The translations under genes and the position numbers were made by a program. A DNA stretch of 64,000 nucleotides from Nannochloropsis salina CCMP1776 (Eukaryota > Sar > Eustigmatophyceae > Eustigmatales > Monodopsidaceae). A model generated the notes under the pieces. That model worked only from the letters and a program-made list of their open reading frames with translations, made no database searches and was not told the DNA's origin. The stretch spans positions 372,001-436,000 of the forward strand of contig SDOX01000006.1 in the NCBI GenBank assembly GCA_004565275.1, read 5' to 3'. Shown here in pieces: positions 38,604 to 48,579 of the stretch; within the stretch, counting starts at the first letter, position 1, and each line of letters begins with the position of its first letter.

Positions 38604-39446
38604 ATGCTCCACAGGATGCAAAAGATCTATAGTGTCACCCTTGGATTGAGTTTTGTCATTTCATCTGTCTCCATGGTGGTCCCGGTGAAGAGCAAACCAC
38701 CATCGCCGCCTAGGCCTCAACCCCCCCCTAGACCTGACAATGCTGTGGAACGTCTCCTAATTCGTGCCATGGCTACGAAATTGGCAAGTATAAGTCCAGA
38801 TGACGCTCCTCCACCCCCTTCGTCCCCAACATACGAGGAGATGGCCCGCTCCACTATGCAGCTCTTGAACCCTGTATTAGCACCGGATCCGCTCGTTCTG
38901 TCTGCCAGGATAGCGCGCTTACTCGACGAAGCAACGCCGCCTTTCCTCCGATTTCTTTTTCAAAACTTGGGAGCTTCCCGTGTGGGCTGCGAGGCGAACG
39001 CCCTTGTTGCGCCTTTCTTCTCCACGTGGTTGGTGGGTCCCGCCCGTCGCGTCGAAGGTGAAGTGAACGGAGAGGCATGGCAATCCACCATGCTCATTGA
39101 GGAGTGCCGATACCTGAAGGCGGTCGACGGATGTCGGCATGCATGCGTGTATTTGTGCAAAGTTCCCACGCAGACGTTTTTCGAATCATCCCTGGGGGTG
39201 CCTGTGACGTTGACGCCTGATTTCACCGACAACAGCTGCCGCATGTGCTTCGGACAAGCCCCTCCGGCCCGACTGGCCGACGACCCCGTCATGCAGGCTG
39301 GTGAGGGCGTCCCTTCTCTGGCGACCACGTCGTGTTGTGGGGTCGCGGTGGAGGGGAAAGGCAGCAGAAGCAAGGATGGCCGTCCCCTGCGGACGGGGGG
39401 GGGAGGCGTCTACGACCAGCTGGCCTCTCGTCAGGAGAACGTCTAG
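38604..39446 (+). CDS. DWARF27-like carotenoid isomerase (DUF4033)
   Basis: Iron-containing plastid protein family whose plant members isomerise all-trans to 9-cis beta-carotene at the start of strigolactone synthesis. The 280 aa product opens with a signal-peptide-like stretch (IYSVTLGLSFVISSVSMVV), then a Pro-rich linker. The conserved C-terminal block is clear: WLVGPARRVEGEVNG, IEECRYLKAVDGCRHACVYL, CKVPTQTFFESSLGVPVTL, PDFTDNSCRMCFGQAPP, with the family's ordered cysteines. No Phe follows the likely cleavage site, so plastid import is inferred from the family rather than seen. The extreme C-terminus after about residue 220 is not conserved. In an alga it more likely serves carotenoid metabolism than strigolactone signalling. 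Confidence 0.88.
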   Translation: MLHRMQKIYSVTLGLSFVISSVSMVVPVKSKPPSPPRPQPPPRPDNAVERLLIRAMATKLASISPDDAPPPPSSPTYEEMARSTMQLLNPVLAPDPLVLSARIARLLDEATPPFLRFLFQNLGASRVGCEANALVAPFFSTWLVGPARRVEGEVNGEAWQSTMLIEECRYLKAVDGCRHACVYLCKVPTQTFFESSLGVPVTLTPDFTDNSCRMCFGQAPPARLADDPVMQAGEGVPSLATTSCCGVAVEGKGSRSKDGRPLRTGGGGVYDQLASRQENV

Positions 39447-39850
39447 TTATCCGGGGTGGAGCAGCACGGATGATCACATGTACATCGACTGTAAATGACG
39501 ACCGCGACACAGCCCGTGGGTCCATAGCATGCAATTGCTAAAGTAATGAAGCGGGATGCCCGGGCCCTCTCACCCTCTCCGGTCTGCCAATGGGCGCTGC
39601 TTCGTCTGGCATCGGGCGTTGGTGCATCCTCGCAGTGATTTCTTTGTTTCAGATGTACAGTTGCTTTATGAGGGCAAGACACACGTTACGGAGGCAATTG
39701 TGGCGTTCGGAATCTTCACGATTGCGCACTCGTCTCACCGACACATTCCCCCTCTCCTTCCTCCCACCTCAACGGATCATGAAGATACGTACGATCAGAC
39801 GACCCATGCAACACCAAAGCGTTTCTATACAGCACACACGCAATCTTCCG
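39447..39850. other. Convergent intergenic region
   Basis: Tail-to-tail gap of about 400 bp between the D27-like and RING-CH/FHA genes. No supported feature. Confidence 0.45.
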
Positions 39851-42271
39851 TTATGCGTCAAGCTGCGAGGCGAGGCTGTCGGCTATAGGGGACTCCGCAG
39901 GGACGAAGCGCACGCTACGGCCGCGGACTCCCTGTGGACCCGGAGCGTTCAAAATTGACCCTACCGCACCCCTACTGCCTGCTTCTTCCCCTCTACCTCT
40001 CGCACTCCCAACACCTCCATCTCCCTGAACACCTCCCTCCTCCCCAAAACCTTCCTTTTTGCCCTCCCCCATCTGCGTCAGGCCCCCGCTACTGCTCTCT
40101 CCCCGCAGGTGCATCTGCAAGAAGGCAGCCCCCAGAGCCCCTGAGGTACAGGCAAGCGAGCTCGTCCTCCCCGCTGTTTGCTCGCAGGAGGGCAGAGACG
40201 ATGCGCTGTCCTCCCGGTCCAACATCTGCTGGCGCGGCGTCATCTCGATGGAGCACAAGGATTCCAACAGCTGCAAATGCGCGGCATTCAGCACGTGCGA
40301 GCTGGGCGTTCCCTGTTCTCGCTCGCATGCCTGCGTCGCCACCGTGTCGTTGGTCTGCCTCTCCCCCATTCCCTCATCTATCAAGCCATCGACGCTCATA
40401 GCCCCCGATGGGTTGGCAGAGCTGCTCCTTCTCTTCTCTCTGGACGCCTCAGAGACCTCCTCCTCCTCCCGCGCCAGAGTCGCCACTCCGGCCCCCGCCC
40501 CGGTCATGGACGAGAGCCTCCCCCGCATCCAGGACCGCCTCGCCTTAAAGGCCACTATCGACCGCCCGTACCGGATCCTGACCCACTGGTTATAAGGTAG
40601 CTTCATCGGCCTCCGTAAGTTCAACATGGACCCGTTGCTGGAGGAGAGGTCTCGGAAATAAAAGCCCCCCTTCCGGTAGGTGACGGTGGCGTGCTGGGTC
40701 GAGACAGTCCGGTAGTCGAGGACCATGTGGCAATTCCTGGAGCGACCGATGAGGATCTGCTTGTTCTCCGAGAAGGATAGCTGGAACTGGGTGTTGAACA
40801 GTTCTTCGGCCGCGTCGTGCTTCGTGACGACCAGAAAGCAGATGAAGGGTGGGGGCAGCTGGTGCTCGAGCAGGGGGAGGAGACGACCGTCGCCGGTGCG
40901 TACGTGCGTCTTGTATTTGGCCTTGCAGATCTTGCAGGTGGTTTTCATCTCTGCAGACGTGAGGACACAGTCCTTCTCGTCCCCCGCCGAGGCTTGCCAG
41001 GTGCGGAGACACGAGAGGTGGACGTAGCGGGTGCCGCCCTTGCACAAACAGGGCGCCACGAGGGGGTTGCTCGATGAGTCCTCGTCGTCGAAGCACATGT
41101 AGCAGAGGGCTACCCGCGGAGAGCGTCCCGGCGACAGTCCCAGTGCAGTGGCCGCCAAGCCTTCCTGGACGGCGGTCGCCGCCTCCTCCTGCGCGAAGAG
41201 GTCCTGACGGATCTCCCCGGCGTCCTCCCGCAGATAGAAGAGGTCTTTCTCGGTGATGGACCCCCGGCTGGAGCGCCGGTTTCTGCCTGCCGTGCCTGAG
41301 CTAGACGTCCCCCGCCCGTCTTCCTCCCCCATCATCGGGAGATTACCGCCATCCGGTAAGCTTCCTGGCCCCAGGCCCTGTCTGCTTGGGGCGCCCGCCT
41401 CCCCCGCCCCTCTTCCCCCCTCGACCCCCCTCAGGCCAGTCAAACGCCCGCCAGGACCCCCGATCCCCTGACTTCCCACCTCCCTTTCCTGCCCAGGGTC
41501 GAGTTCCGAGACAATGAGACCCACCGATCCAATCCGCAAAAAGTCTCCCACCTCCAGGTGGTAGTCCATGGTCCGCTGGTGCTTGTCCCCAAGGACGCGG
41601 CAAGTGCCCGTGTGCCTGGAGAACAATTCCGGCGCGGGCACCAGATAATAGTCCTCGCCCACGCAGACCACCATGAGTTGCTGCGCCCGCCGGTCGTCGA
41701 TGGGAATTCGGGGCAGGTTGTGGCCCATGGCCCGCTCGTACTCCCTGGCTATATTCCGAATCTCGGGCGACATTTTCCCCTCCAGCACCGCCCCCGCGGA
41801 GGTGATTTTGCAGGTTTTCACGTCACGGGTGGCCGTACCGGGAACCAAAGGCATGATTTTGACTTGGACGCTGCGAAGGAACGTGCGCACATACGTCAGG
41901 AAGGTGATTTCTGAGGCGGGCCTGTGTCCGACATGACACACCCACCCCTCCATACCGTTTATTCTTGTGAGCCCTACGACCCACGTCGATTGCACATGCA
42001 CTTCAACATTTCTGCACGCATATTCAAAAGTCATTCCCGATTTCCTCTACTGCAGACAAAAAAATTTGAGTGGGCCTCCCGACTTTGGTGCTACAAACGT
42101 CCGCCTAGGGACTTACCTCATTGCGGTATCTTCTCCGCCTGTCATGCGAAGGCTGGAACGACTCCAACGCTGAGAAGCCGCCATGCTATGCCCACTGCTG
42201 CCTCCAGAGACGCCTTCTACATCCATTCGATCGGAAGAGCCTTCCTGCGCACTGCTGCTTGAAGCCCCCAT
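39851..42271 (-). CDS. RING-CH (MARCH-type) E3 ligase-like protein with FHA domain, N-myristoylation signal, two exons
   Basis: Exons 42271-42117 and 42011-39851; donor ATGAG|GTAAGT, acceptor GTGCAG|AAATG, phase 2, product 771 aa. Exon 1 begins MGASSSS, which fits the N-myristoylation consensus (Gly2, Ser6), suggesting membrane attachment without a transmembrane helix. The RING-CH domain is at about residues 353-420: CYMCFDDEDSS, APCLCKGGTRYVHLSCLRTW, CKICKAKYKT, giving the C4HC3 order of MARCH ligases. The FHA domain is at about 460-530: ILIGRSRNCHMVLDYRTVS, STQHATVTYR, RDLSSSNGSML, with the phosphothreonine-binding Gly-Arg, Ser-x-x-His and Asn-Gly pattern. Predicted to ubiquitinate partners recognised through phospho-Thr. 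The N-terminal region has a second, weaker FHA-like strand pattern (DFLRIGSVGLIVSEL). The C-terminus is disordered. Confidence 0.85.
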
Positions 42272-43287
42272 AGTGCTCGATGCTACCCCCATCGCAATTG
42301 ACCACGAAACAAAATGCGGACCCTGTTCCCCTGCTGCTTACTTCTGCACGATGATTTATCAATATCTGCGCGAGGGCCCACCTCGTCCCCGCTCCTGAAT
42401 CATCGATTAGGGAGAGAGGGGGTGAGACTGTCGGTTGAAGGCCATACGTTGTTACGACACAAGTCAGCATCCGCTCGTAGCACAAGAGTGGCCTGTTATA
42501 TGTTTTTGGGTGTTCACATGCAGCCATAATCCATTTTGACTGTTGTAATTCTCGATAAAGACCATTGAGCAAGTGCTCCGCAAAATTCGGCACACGCCGT
42601 AGGGCTTTTTGGGTTATTTTTTTATGTTGTCCGTTCAGGCCGGGGATCCTCGAAGGCGGCTCCGTTTATTGGGTCAAATCTACCGCGAAATTCATCGGAG
42701 GCCGAAAAGCTATGAATAGGAATTGTTAGATACCCACAAGCACACGCGCATGGACGACAATTATTTTTCACATGTTCTCCGCATTGATGGAATAGCGCCC
42801 TAATCGTCGAGGACTTTTGCTCCCGGCGCCGACCGTGCTATCGCCGAAAGTTCAAATTCTGGGGAGGGCTGTGGGCCGTGGGCCGCGCATAACGCACACT
42901 CAAATTTGGTGCCCGGCGTGTCTGTCTTGAAATCGTTGAAAATGGTGGAGGTGCACGGATAGTTATTCTGTATTCGCGCCACGACTTCGACGAAGAGCTT
43001 TCGTCACGGCTCCTGTGGAGCGAACCTTTGTGATGTCCGTCATGTGCTAAATTTCCGTGCGGGGCTATTGTAGCAGCGCCGTGCAAATATCTGTATCATC
43101 TTGCCATGATGAATCTTATCTTGTGCACGGGATCCTCATAAGGTCATATACACCTGCTCTTTTTCTCCATGGGTGAGCGAAGACCCATCATATCCCCATT
43201 TTTTCCGGCATTCTCTTTTTGCTGAGACCCATTCTTCACTGCAACCATAGCTCAATCATAAATATCTACTTGACAGGAGGACTCAAG
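42272..43287. other. Divergent upstream region, RING-CH/FHA / ERGIC-like
   Basis: About 1 kb, one of the longest gaps here. Short frames on both strands, none supported. The ERGIC-like frame is open upstream of its ATG to at least 43219, and TTGACAG just before 43277 could be a 3' splice site, so a 5' UTR or extra coding exon may lie in this gap. Confidence 0.4.
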
Positions 43288-44205
43288 ATGGACGTTTTCA
43301 AGCGGGCGCTTGACTTCAATGTGAAGGGCTCAGAGAGTGTGCAAGTACGCACCGCAATGGGGGGTCTGGTGACCATGGCGAGCGCAGGTCTCTGCTTCTT
43401 ACTCCTCGTCTCCGAGTTATTATCCTTTTCCCGGGTGGAAATCGTGAACCACATGACTGTCGACTCAACGGCGCCCTCCCTGGAGACCACAATACCAATC
43501 AATTTTCACATCACTTTTCCCTTGGTGAAGTGCAAAGACATAAGTTTTGATGCAGAGTCCACGAGGGGCGACGCCGTCGTTTACTTGGCATCCCAGGATG
43601 TCCGCAAAACTCCGGCGACAGGAGCCGAATCCAGCTTGAGACCACCAGAGGGGCAAACAGGTTGCACGGTGGAAGGAACACTTTTCACCGGCAAGGTGGC
43701 AGGGGAATTTCGGATCAACTTGGGCGAGGACGTGCCGTTGCAGCTCGCCCCGATGGTAGCTGTGGAGTTTAAGACAAATTACACAGCCCACAAGATCCAT
43801 CATTTTTCGGTCGGCGAGCGAAAAGAAAACAAGATATACCCGTTGGACGGCTTGGAAACTATCCCCGACGGAGAAGGACACTATCTGTACAACTTGCGCA
43901 TCATTCCCACGGTGGAACAGCCTCTTTACGGCTCCCCGGAGCACAATTTCGAGTTTGCCTTCCAAGAATCTTTGCACAAAGGCACGCGGCTTTCCCCCGG
44001 CATGACTGCGCTAACGTTGAGTGCCCCGGGCATCCATTTCTTCTACGAGTTCTACCCAGTAATGGTGGAATACACGCACCAGCGCACCCCCTTCCTGCAG
44101 TTCGTGACGCAGGCACTGGCGGTAGTGGGAGGCATATTCACCATGTCGAATATTCTTGACTCGATTCTTTATCAATCCGCGCGGGTAATGAAAAAAATGG
44201 CCTGA
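43288..44205 (+). CDS. ERGIC / Erv41-Erv46 family vesicle cargo receptor-like protein
   Basis: Protein of COPII/COPI vesicles cycling between ER and Golgi. 305 aa from ATG 43288. It has the family plan: a short cytosolic start (MDVFKRALDFNVKGSESVQVRT), first membrane helix (LVTMASAGLCFLLLVSELL), a large lumenal domain (IPINFHITFPLVKCKDISFDAE; GCTVEGTLFTGKVAGEFRI; KIHHFSVGE; HNFEFAFQES; GIHFFYEFYPVMVEY), second helix (FVTQALAVVGGIFTMSNIL) and a short cytosolic tail. The C-terminus is KKMA, a dilysine KKXX COPI retrieval signal. Size is nearer ERGIC1/Erv41-type than ERGIC3/Erv46, but the subfamily is not certain. Further in-frame ATG upstream of 43288 is possible only via an unresolved exon. 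Confidence 0.88.
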   Translation: MDVFKRALDFNVKGSESVQVRTAMGGLVTMASAGLCFLLLVSELLSFSRVEIVNHMTVDSTAPSLETTIPINFHITFPLVKCKDISFDAESTRGDAVVYLASQDVRKTPATGAESSLRPPEGQTGCTVEGTLFTGKVAGEFRINLGEDVPLQLAPMVAVEFKTNYTAHKIHHFSVGERKENKIYPLDGLETIPDGEGHYLYNLRIIPTVEQPLYGSPEHNFEFAFQESLHKGTRLSPGMTALTLSAPGIHFFYEFYPVMVEYTHQRTPFLQFVTQALAVVGGIFTMSNILDSILYQSARVMKKMA

Positions 44206-44807
44206 AGCTGTTGGAGGCTAGGAATGGTGAGAGAAGACAGATGACCAGGAAGGAGTCGACAGCCGGCTCTTGAGACGGAATGTGTTTAGTATTACGAGGG
44301 GAAGCAGATGACGAGGATGGTATTCCATGCAAAGTATGGTGACAAAGAAAGCATTCGCGACAAAAAGTCGAGGTGATGGTGCTTTTTCTTAAATCGATCT
44401 GTGAACTATCTCATCTACATTTAAGAACCAATAATACATCGGTCAAAGAAGTTGTCTGTACTGCCCTTACGGATGTTGGGGGCCATCAAAGAGCACGCCC
44501 GTCGGTAATTGAGGGTCCTGTCCGTACATCAAATAAAACGGAGTTTCATTGATACTGGGATTTACGCTCGTCTCATGAGCAAAAATAAATGACGGTATAT
44601 GCGTGTCCCAGTCCCGGTCGACTTCCTCGGAAAACATGGAGAGCATGCCTAGAAAGGTTTGATTGGCCCTCCCTGTCTGACCATTGGCCTGGGGTCAATA
44701 CGGGCTGGTACAGGTCATGCAATTTTTCTTTATGCAACCCAGCTCTCTAATTTACTTCCATTCACATGTTCCCCCCCCCCTCCCCCCTCTCCCCCCCCTC
44801 AATGTTT
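44206..44807. other. Convergent intergenic region holding a retroelement fragment
   Basis: Between the ERGIC-like gene and the oxidoreductase-isomerase fusion. Its centre holds the Ty3/Gypsy integrase remnant listed separately. A C-rich stretch (about 44769-44800) precedes the downstream gene's stop. Confidence 0.5.
44470..44745 (-). mobile_element. Fossil fragment of a Ty3/Gypsy LTR retrotransposon (integrase core)
   Basis: Reading the minus strand gives the later half of a Ty3/Gypsy integrase catalytic core: a TSPY...PQANGQT stretch, a Trp-Asp pair (DRDWDTHIP), an AHETSVNPSINETPF block and LMYGQDPQLPTGV. This order is typical of the family. It is only a short piece and is broken. No long terminal repeats, reverse transcriptase, protease or gag can be seen nearby, and there is no target-site repeat I can identify. 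The readable protein similarity suggests it is not ancient, but no age can be measured without a related full copy. Confidence 0.75.
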
Positions 44808-47765
44808 TTATTTTTGCATGAATTCCTCGTAAGCGCCCCCAAGCAATCTCTCAACATCCCTCCTCACTTCCTCCCTCGTCAATTTCCATCCTGTCTGTGC
44901 CAATGACACGTACTCTCCTGCCAAAACCTCGCCTATAACTCGCCTAGAGTGTGACCACTTGTAGATTAATTGATCAAGGACCCTGGCGTCGGAATGCTGT
45001 GCCGTAAAGCCCGTCCCTAAGATTTCTAACCGCATGGCGGTGATCTCTCGAATGATGCTCGGGTTATTACAATACCACCAACAGCCATACAAATGCAAGT
45101 TGGGAAACTTGTTGGCGAGCACTGCTGCCTCGTGCTGACTGACCCTCGCCAAGAACGTGGCCAGGAACTTGACCTGCGGGTGAGCCGTACAGAGACGGCG
45201 GAGATCCCCGACGTCCGCTGCGACCAATCCGTCTCCAGCGGTGCCGAGGCTGGGATTCACAGCACGATGTGCGCCTAACTTCATCGCGATGGGCAAAGAC
45301 AGCTCCTCTGCGACTGGAATGAGGACTTTTTCCAGTAATTCTGCTCCTTTTGGAGACTTGTCGATCATGGTTACACCGCACCCCTGCCCCATATCCTCCT
45401 GACCACCTTTCTTTCCATCTTTGCTGCTCTGACATGATCCTCCATTCCCTTTTTTTCCTGCGTATTGGAAGTCGTGGGGCGTGGATGCCATCAGATACTC
45501 CGGCTGCATCGTCTCCGCCCAATCCCGCAGGTATTGCCTGGCACCTTCCAGCGTTTGCGGGTAATTTGCGGCTGTCAAGCACGCCGACACAGTCTCCCAG
45601 TCACCTTTGAGTAGCGGATCCACCCGCAATGCCGAGCGAAAGCGTCGCGTGTAGGATTTCTTGGCAGGGCGCCAATGCTTCGCCTCTGTGGGGTCGAAGG
45701 GGATGTTGGTCATGACACAATACTTGACGCCCGCCAGGCTAAACACTTTCTCGCAATATGCATCGGGGTCTTGCTCCGCGAACCACCTCCGAATGCCCGA
45801 AAGATCTCGAGCACGAAGCTCCTGTCGCAAGCCCAACTTTTCCAGGGTGGTCAAAACCCCCTTGCATGCCTCCGACAGAGGAGACCGTTGGACGAAAAGG
45901 GCGGCCCATATCATGTCTGCCTGGAAAGCCTTGGGCAGTGCGAAGAAAGAGGCCGGAGCCACGGCCCGGGGGGCGGTCTGAAAGTACTCCGCGATCAAAT
46001 AGTGGTAGGTGAGGAGGTCGTCGATGCCCCAGAGCATCAGCTCCCCGTGGGAGGGCGGAAAGAGGTGGGTGTGCAAGTCAACCACTTGGACTCTCTCCAT
46101 TTCATCCCTCACGACACGGGCGATCTCCCCTAGGCGCAACGGACGCGTCAGCTCCGTGTCCATGTCTTCCCGTGCCGAGACCGGGATGTTTTTCATGCTG
46201 ATTGCCTCTTCCACGATGGGTCGAAGCACCTGCATGCACGGAGCACCGTCGACCATTTTCACATAATAGGCGGCCACCAAGGACACGAAGGGCGTCGCCG
46301 CGACGGAGTCTAGCCCTGCTTGAAGACTCAGGATCTTGCTCACTGCCGAGTGCAACACTGCTATCCGACCTGCCTTACCCTCATCCGCCAGTCCCACGGC
46401 GCCAGCAGCCGCCTGGGCCGCGTGCAGCAACCGGGGCACCGTGCCCTCTCCGTCCCTGAAAGAATATGTGCCCGCCTCAAAATCGGCCGTAAGATCTCCC
46501 GCATAGACAATTTCAGTGCCGTTGGAGTGCTTCGCGCGCTTGGGGTTGTCCTCGGTGGGTTGGGCTTGAGGCTTAGGATCCATGCGTCCCGTGAAAACGT
46601 TCTGCGCGAGGCGAGGTTGGGGACCGCACGGGGTCAGAAAGCGAAGCATCGCTGCCACAGCGAAGGCAAATGCCGGTCCCGGCAATCCCACGGCATCAAT
46701 GGACTCGCGGATGGTGGGGAGCAGACGGAGCCCCAGCTTTTGGGAGGCATTTTGGCTCACAAACAAGCAGCCGAGGCCAAACTGCGGGTGCTGGAGGCGA
46801 CGGACCCAGTCGTCGTATACGCTCTGGACTTCGGCGTGAGGAATGCCCATAGATGTCATGCGGACGATGTCTTGCTCGTAGAGGGCTTGGATGTAGGGCA
46901 GGATCAATGGGTGGCCGATGCAGGCGGAGGTGTCCGGCATCCGGGACAGGGCCATGCAGTAGACCATAGCCGTGTGGGTGGCATTGGCGACGCGAAGTTT
47001 GAGGCTGTGGTCAATTTCGATCTCACCCGCTGTCCGCCGAATCACCACGCCAGGGGCTTCTTCAAGTGTAGCCGGTAAGACGTTTCCGAGGTCCTCGATG
47101 ACCAAGGCTTTCGTGGGAAGGGGTTCGGCACGAGGGACGTCTCCGTCTCCGACCCGCTGAGAGGTTATCCGATCAACCATCGTGCTGTGAAACACCACTT
47201 TATTATCAAGAAAAGAGAGGAAATCTTCCATTTCCTTCGAAGTTTCCGACAACGCTGTAACTTGTGTAGGTTCCGTTACGAAAGAACGAATTTTGGGCCC
47301 ATTGCCAGGTACATTGTCCGTGTTGATGATGCTTAACGGCCCTTGTATGTCTGCCTTAAAGCATGCATACAGAAACTGACACAGATCTTTCATGGCAGCG
47401 GTGCCTGGTGCCAGGCCTGCCTCTGTGACACCGACGCCAATGACCCGCAGATGGGGCAGTTGGGCGGGTAGGGCCACCCAGGCTTTTTGCCCCTCAGCAG
47501 TTCCCAATGTCCCCGCCGCAATGATAGGGTGAGTAGTGGTCAGTGTACGTCCGTCGAACTCCACCGTGTCTACTTCGTAGCTTCCCTTGCTCCTTCGCGG
47601 ACCGTACATCATGGATGGGAAGGAATCACCACGGGTCTGGAATACGATGCTTTTGAGGCCAGCAGCTTCCACGGCGGGGACCAGAACAGCCCGCAAGAAA
47701 CGCCCACTTCCCAAGCAGACACATGAGGCTTCTGCTAGACTTGACCCTCTTGTGAGAGGCTCCAT
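44808..47765 (-). CDS. Fusion of a mannitol-dehydrogenase-family hexuronate oxidoreductase with uronate isomerase
   Basis: 985 aa from the only suitable ATG at 47765; the frame opens further upstream but without an ATG. The N-terminal half is a long-chain polyol dehydrogenase of the UxuB/UxaB (fructuronate/tagaturonate reductase) type: LGSGRFLRAVL in the nucleotide-binding start, MVDRITSQ, VIEDLGN, and the catalytic set K256, N261, H264 in LKLRVANATH, at the spacing known from mannitol 2-dehydrogenase. The C-terminal half (from about residue 550) is a UxaC-type uronate isomerase: VVDLHTHLFPP (metal-binding HxH), ELMLWGIDDLLTYHYL, then YGCWWYCNNPSII and GTGFTAQHSDARVLDQLIYKW. Together they would take glucuronate or galacturonate through isomerisation and NAD-dependent reduction to mannonate or altronate. 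No targeting peptide, so cytosolic. The bacterial-type enzymes in one eukaryotic ORF suggest transfer plus fusion. Confidence 0.88.
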   Translation of the reverse strand: MEPLTRGSSLAEASCVCLGSGRFLRAVLVPAVEAAGLKSIVFQTRGDSFPSMMYGPRRSKGSYEVDTVEFDGRTLTTTHPIIAAGTLGTAEGQKAWVALPAQLPHLRVIGVGVTEAGLAPGTAAMKDLCQFLYACFKADIQGPLSIINTDNVPGNGPKIRSFVTEPTQVTALSETSKEMEDFLSFLDNKVVFHSTMVDRITSQRVGDGDVPRAEPLPTKALVIEDLGNVLPATLEEAPGVVIRRTAGEIEIDHSLKLRVANATHTAMVYCMALSRMPDTSACIGHPLILPYIQALYEQDIVRMTSMGIPHAEVQSVYDDWVRRLQHPQFGLGCLFVSQNASQKLGLRLLPTIRESIDAVGLPGPAFAFAVAAMLRFLTPCGPQPRLAQNVFTGRMDPKPQAQPTEDNPKRAKHSNGTEIVYAGDLTADFEAGTYSFRDGEGTVPRLLHAAQAAAGAVGLADEGKAGRIAVLHSAVSKILSLQAGLDSVAATPFVSLVAAYYVKMVDGAPCMQVLRPIVEEAISMKNIPVSAREDMDTELTRPLRLGEIARVVRDEMERVQVVDLHTHLFPPSHGELMLWGIDDLLTYHYLIAEYFQTAPRAVAPASFFALPKAFQADMIWAALFVQRSPLSEACKGVLTTLEKLGLRQELRARDLSGIRRWFAEQDPDAYCEKVFSLAGVKYCVMTNIPFDPTEAKHWRPAKKSYTRRFRSALRVDPLLKGDWETVSACLTAANYPQTLEGARQYLRDWAETMQPEYLMASTPHDFQYAGKKGNGGSCQSSKDGKKGGQEDMGQGCGVTMIDKSPKGAELLEKVLIPVAEELSLPIAMKLGAHRAVNPSLGTAGDGLVAADVGDLRRLCTAHPQVKFLATFLARVSQHEAAVLANKFPNLHLYGCWWYCNNPSIIREITAMRLEILGTGFTAQHSDARVLDQLIYKWSHSRRVIGEVLAGEYVSLAQTGWKLTREEVRRDVERLLGGAYEEFMQK

Positions 47766-48579
47766 ATAGCTGCTGTCCGTCAAAGTATTGGATGGAAGAA
47801 TGTTGAAGTGGAACTGCGATAATAGTAACGAAAGGAGGACTATCGTTGTCAGAAGCTGGTGGAAATTGAATGAATAATTGCAAAGCTTCACGACCAAAAT
47901 TTATAGCGCGTCATGCATATTGTTATTGATGACTAGTTTTATTCCTCCCCGCATTCGTTCCTGAAGCACTCACGATTCAGCGTCCGTCGACGAAGCTCCC
48001 TCGCCGTTTGTACATCCGGGTAGCTCCGACTGCGATCAGGCCAGGGTTGGACATGACGCGTCAAATGTCACGGCGTCATTTGCGTATATTTATGATGACG
48101 TTAAAGGCTAGGACTGCGTCTTTTACCTTGTAAGGGCTGGTATAGCCGTACAAATTATTGCTTACAGCATGTATCACATACTCATACCTCAAACTTCCTC
48201 TGGCTAAGGAACGCGGGGTTAACTACGTCAATGAATTTTTGGGACCCTTTATCATTCACGGCGAATGATTCACCATCCACATTATATTATTAAGATCAAA
48301 ATTAAATCGAGATTTCCGTGTAAGTATCAACTGTGCAGAAAAAATGCTGGCAAAGTTTTTTTAAAAAACTTTATTTACGGTCAATACGGCAAGTAACTCT
48401 TTTTTTAAGTCAGCCATGCGAACCATCTCTTAAAAATGTACGACATGAAAAAAGGGGTTGAATGGTATTGTCCAATGTAAAACAGGCTCACGAAAGTCAA
48501 AGCTATCGAATGAACAGATATTTGAGCATTCAGTGAATGAATGTGTGAGCTCTCACTTTGTTTTATCTTCCTTCTCAGC
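47766..48579. other. AT-rich intergenic region
   Basis: About 800 bp upstream of the fusion gene and downstream of the TMEM223-like gene; clearly more AT-rich than the exons. It holds a perfect short inverted repeat at 48352-48372 (listed). No gene recognised. Confidence 0.45.
48352..48372. repeat. Short perfect inverted repeat
   Basis: Two 10-bp arms (AAAGTTTTTT and its complement AAAAAACTTT) around a single T. It lies in an AT-rich intergenic stretch, 208 bp past the TMEM223-like stop. It could be a chance AT palindrome or a transcript-end hairpin; no terminal repeats of a larger element were seen. Confidence 0.6.
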
